Translations under genes and position numbers: made by a program
Assembly (NCBI RefSeq): GCF_000069785.1
Contig: NC_010528.1
Location: 124,001 to 188,000 of the forward strand
Reading direction: 5' to 3'
DNA length: 64,000 bases
Origin: Cupriavidus taiwanensis LMG 19424
GTDB lineage: Bacteria > Pseudomonadota > Gammaproteobacteria > Burkholderiales > Burkholderiaceae
Shown here: positions 1 to 9,916 of the stretch, piece after piece
How the letters are laid out: every line of letters starts with the position of its first letter
Position numbering within the stretch: the stretch's first letter is position 1
The notes under the pieces: model-generated
Databases searched by the model: none
What the model saw: the letters and a program-made list of their open reading frames with translations, nothing else
Told to the model about the DNA's origin: nothing

Positions 1-566
1 CGCTGGGCATGCTCAAGGCAGAGCAGGCGCAGCAGCTCAAGGAAGCCGGCCTGGACTACTACAACCACAACCTCGATACCTCGCCCGAGTTCTACGGCAA
101 GATCATCACCACGCGTACCTACCAGGACCGGCTCGACACCATCGGCTATGTGCGCGACGCCGGCATCAACGTCTGCTGCGGCGGCATCGTCGGCATGGGC
201 GAGTCGCGCGAGGCGCGCGCGGGCCTGATCGCGCAGCTCGCCAACATGGACCCGTATCCGGAATCGGTGCCGATCAACAACCTGGTGCAGGTCGAGGGCA
301 CGCCGCTGGCCGGCACCGAGGCGCTGGACCCGTTCGAATTCGTGCGCACCATTGCCGTGGCGCGCATCACCATGCCGCGCGCCATGGTGCGCCTGTCGGC
401 CGGCCGCGAGGCCATGGACGAAGCGCTGCAGGCGCTGTGCTTCATGGCCGGCGCCAATTCGATCTTCTACGGCGAAAAGCTGCTGACCACCGGCAACCCG
501 CAGGCCGACCGCGACCGCGCGCTGCTGGCCCGCCTCGACATCCGCGCCGAGGGCTACGCGGGATGA
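1..566 (+). CDS. bioB: Biotin synthase BioB, C-terminal part (5' end outside window)
   Basis: Radical-SAM enzyme that inserts sulfur into dethiobiotin, the last step of biotin synthesis. About 187 codons are visible, a little over half of the usual ~340-residue protein. The CxxxCxxC radical-SAM site must lie upstream. What can be seen: [13 protein letters not shown], the [10 protein letters not shown] segment that holds a ligand cysteine of the [2Fe-2S] cluster, and RLSAGREAM with the arginine that ligates the same cluster. The reading frame ends in TGA at 564-566. A biotin-dependent carboxylase gene follows 70 bases downstream on the same strand, so cofactor synthesis and a cofactor user are neighbours. 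The identification is firm; only the 5' end is missing. Confidence 0.95.
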
Positions 567-636
567 TGTGACAGGAAAGTGCCCGCTGGACGGCGCGCCG
601 CCGTAATATCCCGGTTAGGGATAACAAGGAGGGCGC

Positions 637-2655
<2,019 letters not shown>

Positions 2656-2847
2656 GCGGCGGCTGCCGGTCCGGCGTCACGTATCACGGGCCGGCGCTGT
2701 CGCGACGCGGAACAGGAAGGACCAATAGCCGCCGCCACGCCGCCCGGCACATGGCGGGCGTGCCCACGATGCCGCCCGCCATTCGCCCCCGCGACGCATT
2801 CCTCTGCCAAAATAGCCCTTTGCACCACCAGAGTCGCTGGAGACATC

Positions 2848-3789
2848 ATGAAGTTGCAGTTGTACGTTCCCGATGGCCGTTACCAACCGTGGATCGAAGG
2901 CTTCGCCGAGGCGCTGCCCGAAGCCACATGCGTGACCTGGGACGACAGCCGCGGCGAATCTGCCGATTACGCGGTGGTCTGGCGCCCTCCCGCCGACATG
3001 CTGCGCGGCCGCACCGACCTGAAGGCGGTATTCAACCTGGGCGCCGGGGTCGATGGCATCCTGCGCCTGCGCGACGAGGATCCGCAGGCGCTGCCGGCCG
3101 GCGTGCCGATCGTGCGGCTGGACGACGCCGGCATGGCGGCGCAGATGGCCGAATACGTCACCTCTGCCGTGCTGCGCTATTTCCGCCGGCTGGACGAGTA
3201 CGCCGCACAGGCGCAGGCGGGCAAGTGGAAATTCCTCAAGCCGCATCGCCGCTCTGACTTCACTATCGGCGTGATGGGCATCGGCACGCTCGGCACCCAT
3301 ATCGCCCGCACGCTGGCCGGCTTCGGCTTCCCGGTGCGCGGCTGGAGCCGCACCGCGCGCGCCGTCGAGGGCGTGGTGGGATTCCACGGCGATGCCGGCC
3401 GCGCGCCGTTCCTGGACGGCCTGCGCGTGCTGGTCAACGTGCTGCCGCTGACGCCGCAGACCGAGAACATCCTGAATGGCGAACTGTTCGGCAAGCTGGC
3501 GCAGGGCGCCTACGTGATCAATGTCGCGCGCGGCCAGCACCTGGTCGAAGCCGACCTGCTCGCGGCGGTGCAGGCGGGCCAGATCGCGGGCGCCACGCTG
3601 GACGTGTTCCGCACCGAGCCGCTGCCCGCCGAACACCCGTTCTGGCAGGAGCCGCGCATCACCATGACGCCGCATATCTCCGCGCTGACGCTGCGCGAGG
3701 ACAGCATCGCGCAGATTGCCGGCAAGATCCGCGCGCTGCGCGCCGGCCAGCCGATCGCGGGCGTGGTCGACCTGCAGCGCGGCTACTGA
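2848..3789 (+). CDS. ghrA: Glyoxylate/hydroxypyruvate reductase A (2-hydroxyacid dehydrogenase family)
   Basis: 313 residues, the GhrA length. NAD(P)H-dependent reduction of glyoxylate and hydroxypyruvate is the known family activity. The nucleotide-binding motif GVMGIGTLGTHIA lies near residue 140. It is followed by NVARGQHLVEADLL (substrate arginine near 228), the TEPLP segment and TPHISALT with the catalytic histidine near residue 273. The N-terminal catalytic half (YVPDGRYQPWIEGFAEALP) is GhrA-like rather than SerA- or LdhA-like. It sits between the carboxylase alpha subunit and HMG-CoA lyase on the same strand with short gaps, so it is probably co-transcribed. Its role in leucine breakdown, if any, is unknown, and the physiological substrate cannot be read from the sequence. 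Confidence 0.82.
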   Translation: MKLQLYVPDGRYQPWIEGFAEALPEATCVTWDDSRGESADYAVVWRPPADMLRGRTDLKAVFNLGAGVDGILRLRDEDPQALPAGVPIVRLDDAGMAAQMAEYVTSAVLRYFRRLDEYAAQAQAGKWKFLKPHRRSDFTIGVMGIGTLGTHIARTLAGFGFPVRGWSRTARAVEGVVGFHGDAGRAPFLDGLRVLVNVLPLTPQTENILNGELFGKLAQGAYVINVARGQHLVEADLLAAVQAGQIAGATLDVFRTEPLPAEHPFWQEPRITMTPHISALTLREDSIAQIAGKIRALRAGQPIAGVVDLQRGY

Positions 3790-3838
3790 CCAGCCATACC
3801 CGCCCCATACCCCACCGGATAATCGACAGGAGACAGCC

Positions 3839-4774
3839 ATGACCATGCCTAACTACGTGAAGATCGTTGAAGTGGGCCCGCGCGACGGCCTGCAGAACGA
3901 GAAGGCAATGGTGCCGACGGACGTGAAGGTCGCGCTGATCAACCAGCTGACCGACGCCGGCTTTGTCAATATCGAGGCCGCCTCGTTCGTGTCGCCCAAA
4001 TGGGTGCCGCAGATGGCCGACGGCGCCGAGGTGATGGCGCGCATCCAGCGCCGCGCGGGCACGCTGTATTCGGCGCTGACGCCGAACATGAAGGGCTTCG
4101 AGGGCGCGATCGCGGCCGGCGCCGACGAGGTGGTGATCTTCGGCGCGGCCAGCGAGGCGTTCTCGCAGAAGAACATCAACTGCTCGATCGCCGAGTCGAT
4201 CGCGCGCTTCGCGCCGGTGGCGGCGGCGGCCAAAGAGCAGGGCGTGCGCCTGCGCGGCAGCATCTCGTGCGCGCTCGGCTGCCCCTACCAGGGCGAGGTG
4301 CCGGTCAGTTCGGTGGTCGACGTGGTGCGGCGCATGCGCGAGCTGGGCTGCGACGAGATCGACATCGCCGACACCATCGGCGTGGGCACGCCCGGGCGCG
4401 TGCAGGAAGTGATGCGCGCCGCCGCGGCGGAATTTGCGCTGGACCGGATCTCCGGCCATTTCCACGACACCTACGGCCAGGCCCTGTCCAACATCCTGGC
4501 CAGCCTGGAAGTGGGCGTCGCGATCTTCCACGCCTCGGTCGCGGGCCTGGGCGGCTGCCCCTATGCCAAGGGCGCCACCGGCAACGTTGCCACCGAAGAC
4601 GTGCTCTACATGCTGCACGGCATGGGCATCCACACCGGCATCGACCTGGAAGCGGTGGTCCGCGCCGGCGACTACATCTCGCAGGCGATCGGCCGCGCCA
4701 ACAGTTCGCGCGTGGGCCGCGCCCTGCTGACCAAATGGGCCGCCGCCAGCGACGCGGCACCGGCGTGCGTGTAA
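3839..4774 (+). CDS. mvaB: Hydroxymethylglutaryl-CoA lyase
   Basis: 311 residues, the family length. It splits HMG-CoA into acetoacetate and acetyl-CoA, the last step of leucine catabolism. VEVGPRDGLQNE near the N-terminus carries the metal and substrate residues of the DRE-TIM barrel. SGHFHDTYGQALSN supplies metal-binding histidines, and GLGGCPYAKGATGNVATEDV is the lyase signature with the active-site cysteine. I place the start at ATG 3839 because AGGAGACA sits just upstream. A longer in-frame extension to 3716 would run through the end of ghrA and is not homologous to the family. It is part of the same-strand run that starts with the carboxylase. Confidence 0.93.
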   Translation: MTMPNYVKIVEVGPRDGLQNEKAMVPTDVKVALINQLTDAGFVNIEAASFVSPKWVPQMADGAEVMARIQRRAGTLYSALTPNMKGFEGAIAAGADEVVIFGAASEAFSQKNINCSIAESIARFAPVAAAAKEQGVRLRGSISCALGCPYQGEVPVSSVVDVVRRMRELGCDEIDIADTIGVGTPGRVQEVMRAAAAEFALDRISGHFHDTYGQALSNILASLEVGVAIFHASVAGLGGCPYAKGATGNVATEDVLYMLHGMGIHTGIDLEAVVRAGDYISQAIGRANSSRVGRALLTKWAAASDAAPACV

Positions 4775-4799
4775 TGCGCGGCGGCAAACAGGAGCAAGC

Positions 4800-5318
4800 A
4801 TGACGATGCCTGACCAGGCGCTGCCCGAATCCGCGCAGCGCGTCGCGGACCTGCTCGCCGGGATCGGCCACGACCGGCCGGTGGTGATGCTGCCCGCGAC
4901 CGGCAAGACCTCGGCCGAGGCCGCGGCGGGGCTGGGCTGCAGCGTGGCGGAGATCGCCAAGTCCATCATCTTCCGCCGCGTCGCCGACGATGCGCCGGTG
5001 CTGGTGATCGCCAGCGGCAGCAACCGCGTCGACGAGGCCAAGGTTGCCGCGCGCGTGGGCGCGCTGGGCAAGGCCGACGCGCGCTTCGTGCGCGAGAAGA
5101 CCGGCTATGCCATCGGCGGCGTCTGCCCGATCGGCCATGCGGTGGCGCCGGTGATGCTGCTGGACCAGGACCTGTTCCGCTACGACAGCCTGTGGGCCGC
5201 GGCGGGCCATCCGCATGCGGTGTTCAACCTGACGCCGCACCAGCTGCAGCAGATGACCGGGGCCGAAGTGGCCGATGTCGCGATCGCGGCCGCGGGCACT
5301 CCCGGAGCGGCGGCATGA
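4800..5318 (+). CDS. ybaK: YbaK/EbsC-family aminoacyl-tRNA deacylase
   Basis: 172 residues forming a single YbaK/ProX editing domain. Family members hydrolyse mischarged tRNA, typically Cys-tRNA(Pro). The segments KTSAEAAAGLGCSVAEIAKS, FRRVADDAPVLVIASGSNRV and GYAIGGVCPIGH are diagnostic; the lysine of AEIAKSIIF and the GGVCPIGH loop line the active site in characterised members. It starts 25 bases after mvaB, preceded by GGAG, and its TGA overlaps the ATG of the next gene (ATGA), so the two are translationally coupled. The amino-acid specificity (Cys, Ala or other) cannot be decided here. The link to neighbouring genes is positional only. Confidence 0.85.
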   Translation: MTMPDQALPESAQRVADLLAGIGHDRPVVMLPATGKTSAEAAAGLGCSVAEIAKSIIFRRVADDAPVLVIASGSNRVDEAKVAARVGALGKADARFVREKTGYAIGGVCPIGHAVAPVMLLDQDLFRYDSLWAAAGHPHAVFNLTPHQLQQMTGAEVADVAIAAAGTPGAAA

Positions 5319-5743
5319 GCCCGGACCTGCGCCCCGGGCTGGCGTTCAGCTGGCAGTACACGGTGCCGCCCAAGGCCACGGTGCCGCGCCTGTATGACGA
5401 TATCCCGGGCTGCCCGGAGATGCCCGACGTGCTGGCCACCGGCTACCTGGTCGGCATCATGGAGTGCGCCTGCCTGCAGATGCTGCGCGAGCACCTGGAC
5501 TGGCCGCGCGAGCAGTCGCTCGGCACGCTGGTCAGTTTCTCGCACCTGGCGCCGACACCGCCGGGCATGACCGTGACGGTCAAGGGCGAACTGGTCGAAG
5601 TGGACGGGCGCCGCCTGCGTTTCCAGCTGAGCGCATGGGACGGCGAGGACAAGATCTCCGAGGGCGTGCACGAGCGCCACCTGATCGACGCCGGCCGCTT
5701 CAACCAGAAGGTCGCGGCCAAGGCCGCGCGCGCGGCGGGCTGA
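5315..5743 (+). CDS. FlK-like hotdog thioesterase
   Basis: 142 residues, one hotdog domain, resembling the fluoroacetyl-CoA thioesterase FlK along its whole length. The catalytic triad known for FlK (Thr42, Glu50, His76) is present as Thr42 in LATGYLVG, Glu50 in GIMECAC and His77 in FSHLAPTPPG. The two FlK phenylalanines that gate fluoroacetyl-CoA (33 and 36) are Cys33 and Met36 here, so fluoro-specificity is doubtful. The likely job is hydrolysis of a short or inhibitory acyl-CoA thioester in the cytoplasm. Its ATG overlaps the ybaK stop and the next gene follows at once, so it belongs to this compact operon. Family placement is confident; the substrate is unknown. Confidence 0.75.
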   Translation: MSPDLRPGLAFSWQYTVPPKATVPRLYDDIPGCPEMPDVLATGYLVGIMECACLQMLREHLDWPREQSLGTLVSFSHLAPTPPGMTVTVKGELVEVDGRRLRFQLSAWDGEDKISEGVHERHLIDAGRFNQKVAAKAARAAG

Positions 5744-6007
5744 GTGGCGAGCGCGCGCAACGCCATGGCCCTCACACCTGCCGAGCTGGCCGCTCAGGCC
5801 GACGCCGCACAGCGGGCCTCGCCGGTGCCGTCGCCATGCCGCAACGTCTGCCGCATGGATCCGGCCACCGGCTACTGCGCAGGCTGCCTGCGCACCATCG
5901 AAGAGATTGCCGGCTGGTCGTCCGCCGGCGATGAAGACAAGCGCCGCATCTGGGCGCAACTGCCGCAGCGCGCCGCATGGCTGGCAGGCGAGGAGACATC
6001 CCCTTGA
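5744..6007 (+). CDS. DUF1289 small cysteine-containing protein
   Basis: 87 residues from GTG 5744, or 80 from ATG 5765; GTG directly follows the upstream stop, so either start is possible. The core SPCRNVCRMDPATGYCAGCL has four cysteines in the DUF1289 pattern, followed by RTIEEIAGWSSA and a tryptophan-containing tail, as is usual for this family. Function is unknown; the cysteines suggest metal binding (inference). Its TGA overlaps the TTG start of the following hydrolase gene. DUF1289 genes are often beside small-molecule metabolic genes in Proteobacteria. Confidence 0.8.
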   Translation: MASARNAMALTPAELAAQADAAQRASPVPSPCRNVCRMDPATGYCAGCLRTIEEIAGWSSAGDEDKRRIWAQLPQRAAWLAGEETSP

Positions 6008-6933
6008 GCGAACGCCCGGTCCCGCAGTTGCCGGCCACCATGCGCGTGTTCGAGCGCGGCTGGCTGTCGGCAAACAATATCCTGTTCGCTGAGGGCGACG
6101 ATACGGTGCTGGTCGATACCGGCTACGTCACCCACGCGCCGCAGACGGTGGCGCTGGTGGCGACCGCCTTGCAGGGCCGGCCGCTCGCACGCGTGATCAA
6201 TACCCATCTCCACTCCGACCACTGCGGCGGCAACGCCGCGCTGCAGGCGCGTTGGCAGCCGCGCACCGCGATCCCCGCGGCCGAGGCCGCGGCCGTTGCC
6301 GCGTGGGATACGGAAGCGCTCAGCTACAAGGCCACCGGCCAGCAGTGCGACCGCTTCAGCTTCGACAGCGTGCTCAGCGACGGCGACACGCTGCGCCTGG
6401 GCGGCATCGACTGGCAGGTGGTGGCGGCCCCCGGCCATGACCCGCACGCGGTGATGCTGTTCGCGCCGGCCGAGCGCATCCTGATCTCCGGCGACGCGCT
6501 CTGGGAGAACGGCTTCGGCGTGATCTTTCCCGAGCTCGAAGGCGAGAGCGGCTTTGCCGAACAGGCGGCCGTGCTGGCGCGCATCGCGCAACTCGATGTA
6601 CGCGTGGTGATCCCGGGCCACGGCAGCATGTTCACCGACGTCGCCGCGGCGGTCGAACGCGCGCAGGGGCGCCTGGCGTACCTGAGCGCCGACCCGTCGC
6701 GCAATGCCGCGCACGCGGTCAAGGTGCTGGTGAAATTCAAGCTGCTGGAGGCGCAGCGGATGACGCTGGCGGCATTGGCCGCCTGGATGGAGGCGGCACC
6801 GCTGATGGCGCACATGCGCGAGCGCTTTATGCCGGAGCAGCAGATGGCCGAGATCTGCGCGCAGACGGTGGGGGCGCTGGCGCGGGTGGGGGCGGCGCAG
6901 ATCGAGGGGGAGTGGGTGGTGAATCGGGATTAG
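6004..6933 (+). CDS. MBL-fold metallo-hydrolase
   Basis: 309 residues from TTG 6004. The metallo-beta-lactamase motif NTHLHSDHCGG (HxHxDH) is followed by further ligands in APGHDPHAVM and the ISGDALWENGFGV segment, and a late histidine in IPGHGSMF. Two metal ions and hydrolysis of an ester, thioester or lactone-like substrate are expected. I chose TTG because AGGAG sits about 10 bases upstream and the TTGA overlap matches the coupled style of this operon. ATG 5977 would overlap the previous gene by 31 bases, and ATG 6040 lacks a clear ribosome site. It is the last gene of the run that begins with the carboxylase. Glyoxalase II-like or other substrates are possible. Confidence 0.78.
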   Translation: MSERPVPQLPATMRVFERGWLSANNILFAEGDDTVLVDTGYVTHAPQTVALVATALQGRPLARVINTHLHSDHCGGNAALQARWQPRTAIPAAEAAAVAAWDTEALSYKATGQQCDRFSFDSVLSDGDTLRLGGIDWQVVAAPGHDPHAVMLFAPAERILISGDALWENGFGVIFPELEGESGFAEQAAVLARIAQLDVRVVIPGHGSMFTDVAAAVERAQGRLAYLSADPSRNAAHAVKVLVKFKLLEAQRMTLAALAAWMEAAPLMAHMRERFMPEQQMAEICAQTVGALARVGAAQIEGEWVVNRD

Positions 6934-6980
6934 GTTTGTCTGAAGTGTGTTGGGGATCGACGCGCCTGCCCTCTCCCCCG

Positions 6981-7006
6981 CCCCTCTCCCGCAAGCGGGA
7001 GAGGGG
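6981..7006. repeat. REP-like palindrome, copy 1
   Basis: Perfect 12-base inverted repeat CCCCTCTCCCGC / GCGGGAGAGGGG with an AA loop. The same unit recurs at 7063-7088, 59615-59636 and 63240-63265, always between genes. There is no T tract, so a simple intrinsic terminator is unlikely. Confidence 0.85.
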
Positions 7007-7062
7007 AGAACCCCGCTGGCCTTTGGACCATGGCCACGGCATCAAACTTTCGCTGGTTTGCT

Positions 7063-7088
7063 CCCCTATCCCGCGCGCGGGAGAGGGG
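7063..7088. repeat. REP-like palindrome, copy 2
   Basis: CCCCTATCCCGC / GCGGGAGAGGGG with a GC loop: the same unit as copy 1 with one substitution. Copies 1 and 2 lie 57 bases apart between two convergent genes, a pairing like that of BIME elements. The 216-base gap 6934-7149 holds nothing else I can recognise. Confidence 0.8.
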
Positions 7089-7149
7089 CCGGGGGAGAGG
7101 GCCGGTGCCTCCACGAAGTACCGCCCCCGCTCGCACCGCAGTCTTGTCT

Positions 7150-9345
7150 TCAGAACGACGTCCTGAACCCAACCTTCACACTCCTGCCCGCCATCGGCGC
7201 GATATCCCGCAGGATCGACGCCGCGTTGCGCGCGTCCTGGTTGGTCAGGTTGTCGCCGCGCAGGTACACCAGCGTCTGCGTCCCCGCCGCCTTGAACTTG
7301 TAGGTCAGCGCCAGGCTCAGCAGCGTGTAGGCATCGGTCGGCGTGTCGTTGGACGGCACGCGCGTCTGCTTGGCCGCGTAGGTGACGTCCACGCGCGCGC
7401 CCCATGGCCCGGCGCCATACACCAGGGCGCCGCCCAGGCGCAGCGGTGCGAGGCGCGGCAGCGGTTCGCCGGTGTCGCGGTTTTCGCCGCGCACGTAGTC
7501 GGCACGCGCCTCGAAGTCCAGCGTGTCGCTGCTGGTCAGCATCTTCTGCAGCAGGCGTGTCTTGCCTTCCGCCTCGAAGCCGTACAGCGTGGCCGGCACG
7601 CCCAGGTACTGGAACTCGGGCAGCGCGTCCGGGCTGCCGGCCGCGACCACGTCGCCCGCCTCGTCGCGCGCGCGGCCGGTGGCGCTGAGCGCGAGGTAGT
7701 TGGCAAAGCGGCTGTAGTAGCCCGACACGCCGGCGCTGTGCGCGCCGGACTTGAAGCGCACGCCCAGGTCGATCGAGGTCGCGCGCTCCTTGTTGGCATT
7801 GGGGTCGCCCACTTCCCAGGCGCCGGTGGCGACATGGGGGCCGTTGGCGTACAGCTCGTAGAAGGTCGGCGCGCGCTCCGTGTAGGACAGGTTGCTGGTC
7901 AGCGACCATGCGGGGTTCATCTTGTACAGCAGGCCGGCCGAGGCGCTGGTGGCGTTGAAGCTGCGGCTGGCGTCGGCGAAGCGGTCATTGCCGTTGGCAC
8001 TGGCCTTGACGCTGCTGTGGTCGAGCCGGCCGCCGAAGTTCAGCTTCAGGTCGCCGCCGGCCGTGAGGGGCAGTTCTTCGAACAGGAACAGCGCGGCGTT
8101 GTCGGTGTTGGTGCTGGGCACGAAGGCCTCTTCGCCCAGCGCCGAGAAGTTGGTGTGGCCGAACTGCGTGCCGACCACGCCCGTCATGTTGCCGATCTTT
8201 GCATGGCGCGCCTCGAAGCGCGCATCCCAGCCGCGGTTCTTGAAGATCGTGCCGGTCTCGCCGTCCTCGATTTCGCGGTGCTCGTAGTCGGTAAAGCTGA
8301 CCTTGCCCTTGACCGACTCGAACCAGCCGCCGGTATTGCCGGCGAGGTTGCGCGCCTCGCCTTCCAGCGCGAAGCGGTCCTGCTTCATCTTCAGCCGCAC
8401 CGCGTCCTCGGCGGGCGTGCCGTAGTCGTTGCGGTAGGCGCTGTAGTTGGCGCCGAGGAAGCCATCGGCCCAGGTGTAGGAGCCGCCCAGCGAGCCGCCC
8501 TGCTGGTCTGCGCTGGTGTTGGGCAGGCGACCGTAGGGTTCGGCCTCGCCTTCGGGCAGCGGCTCGGCGTTGCGCAGGCGGTCGCTGCGCGCGTAGCCGG
8601 GGATGCGCAGGTCGCTGGTTTTGCGGGCAAAGGCATCGGCGTGGACGGCAAACTTGCCGTTGCCCGCCTCGATCAGCGCGCTGGCGTTGCGCGCCTGGTC
8701 GCCGCCGGCGGTGGCGCTGGCATCGACCGCGCCGCCGACGCCTTCGATCGGCTCCTTCGGAATGCGGTTGTCGATCACGTTGACCACGCCGCCGATGGCA
8801 TTGCCGCCGTACATCAGCGCCGCCGGGCCGCGCACGACTTCGATGCGCTCGGCCACCAGCGGATCCACCGGCACGGCGTGGTCGTAGGACAGCGTCGAGG
8901 CGTCCACCGTGGTGCCGCCGTTCTGCAGCACCTTGATACGGTCGCCGTCCAGGCCGCGGATGACCGGCCGGCTGGCATTGGGGCCGAAGTAGGTGGACGA
9001 CACCCCCGGCAGCTTGTCCAGGGTCTCGCCCAGCGTGCTGGCCTGGCGCACGGTCAGCGCGTCGCCGCCCAGCGTCGAGACCGGCGCCACCATGTCGTTC
9101 AGGTCGCTGCCCAGCGGGTTGGCGGTGACCACCACCTCGCGCAGCGTGGCGGCCGCGGGGGCCGAGGCGGGCGTGGCCGGCGCGGCATCGGCGGCAGGCG
9201 CCGTGGCGGTCTGCGCCAGCGCGGCGGGTGCCACGAAAGCTGTGGCCAGCGTGGTGGTCAGGGAGGCGGCAAGTGCCGCCAGCGGGGTCAGGCGCGGGGC
9301 GACGGATCGGGTGTAACGGCGGGCGGTGTAACGGTTCTTCGACAT
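7150..9345 (-). CDS. TonB-dependent outer-membrane receptor, ZnuD-like
   Basis: 731 residues. A signal peptide (hydrophobic stretch ending AALAQ) is followed by a plug domain starting LREVVVTANPLGSDLN, with RPVIRGLDGDRIKVLQNG and AERIEVVRGPAALMYGGNA, and a beta-barrel that ends in aromatic SVKVGFRTSF. The plug sequence resembles zinc receptors of the ZnuD group. The gene is third in line after a COG0523 GTPase and a small membrane protein on the same strand, with a candidate Zur operator ahead of the operon. I infer zinc (or zinc-chelate) import across the outer membrane, energised by TonB. The ATG at 9345 begins MSKNRYTARRY; upstream in-frame codons lack a signal peptide. Copper or another siderophore-like ligand is the alternative. 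Confidence 0.85.
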   Translation of the reverse strand: MSKNRYTARRYTRSVAPRLTPLAALAASLTTTLATAFVAPAALAQTATAPAADAAPATPASAPAAATLREVVVTANPLGSDLNDMVAPVSTLGGDALTVRQASTLGETLDKLPGVSSTYFGPNASRPVIRGLDGDRIKVLQNGGTTVDASTLSYDHAVPVDPLVAERIEVVRGPAALMYGGNAIGGVVNVIDNRIPKEPIEGVGGAVDASATAGGDQARNASALIEAGNGKFAVHADAFARKTSDLRIPGYARSDRLRNAEPLPEGEAEPYGRLPNTSADQQGGSLGGSYTWADGFLGANYSAYRNDYGTPAEDAVRLKMKQDRFALEGEARNLAGNTGGWFESVKGKVSFTDYEHREIEDGETGTIFKNRGWDARFEARHAKIGNMTGVVGTQFGHTNFSALGEEAFVPSTNTDNAALFLFEELPLTAGGDLKLNFGGRLDHSSVKASANGNDRFADASRSFNATSASAGLLYKMNPAWSLTSNLSYTERAPTFYELYANGPHVATGAWEVGDPNANKERATSIDLGVRFKSGAHSAGVSGYYSRFANYLALSATGRARDEAGDVVAAGSPDALPEFQYLGVPATLYGFEAEGKTRLLQKMLTSSDTLDFEARADYVRGENRDTGEPLPRLAPLRLGGALVYGAGPWGARVDVTYAAKQTRVPSNDTPTDAYTLLSLALTYKFKAAGTQTLVYLRGDNLTNQDARNAASILRDIAPMAGRSVKVGFRTSF

Positions 9346-9502
9346 GGCGCGCGGAGCAATGCAGTGGCGATCGGCCCGGCTGGCACGGCGGCGTCCGGCC
9401 AGGCGCGGCGCGCCCGCGAGGGGCGTGGCGGCGCGGCCGGAAGGGCGCGTGTTCAGTCGGAATGCGTAAGGCGGCGGGTGCGCGGCAATGGCCGCGTCCC
9501 GG

Positions 9503-9916
9503 TCAGGCGAGGACGATGGCCAGCGCCGGTGGCGCGCGCGATTGGAAGGGATGGGCAGTGGGCAGGTCGGGCCAGCGCCAGGCGAGGCTCGCCGGCTTGA
9601 CCGGTTTGCCGAAGGCAAGCTGCAGCGGCGGCAGCTTGCCGCTATGCATATCGGCGACGGTGGCGCCATCGAACAGCACGCACGAGTGCGCGCCGAAAAC
9701 CTGAGCCAGCGGATGCGGGTCAGGGTCGGACGCGGCGGTGGTGCTGGCGGTGGTGTCGACTACCGCCGCAGCCCCAGCCGGAGCCGGCAGGCCGCCGTGG
9801 ACGATGCGGTGGGTCAGCCCGGCATGCTGCGCCAGCAGCAGGCACAGCGCCAGCCACAGCGCGGACCAGAGGCCCGGGCCGTGCACGCGCAGGCGGGCCA
9901 ACCAGTCAGTGCGCAT
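9503..9916 (-). CDS. Small membrane/exported protein of the zinc operon (DUF2946-like)
   Basis: 137 residues with one hydrophobic N-terminal segment (LWSALWLALCLLLAQHAGL), then a polar region with scattered histidines (HRIVHG, FGAHSCVLFDG, ADMHSG) and a C-terminus QSRAPPALAIVLA. The general layout and the RAPP-type end resemble DUF2946 proteins, but I am not certain. The ATG lies inside the last codons of the COG0523 gene (overlap 9906-9916), so translation is coupled. The TonB receptor follows 157 bases later. Its place between a metal GTPase and a metal receptor suggests a part in zinc handling at the inner membrane or periplasm. No enzymatic motif is visible. Confidence 0.7.
   Translation of the reverse strand: MRTDWLARLRVHGPGLWSALWLALCLLLAQHAGLTHRIVHGGLPAPAGAAAVVDTTASTTAASDPDPHPLAQVFGAHSCVLFDGATVADMHSGKLPPLQLAFGKPVKPASLAWRWPDLPTAHPFQSRAPPALAIVLA

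Noticed and set aside
6981..7088. Intrinsic terminators for the convergent MBL and receptor genes
   Set aside because: The stems have no T tract on either side and the same unit recurs elsewhere, so I class them as repeats.
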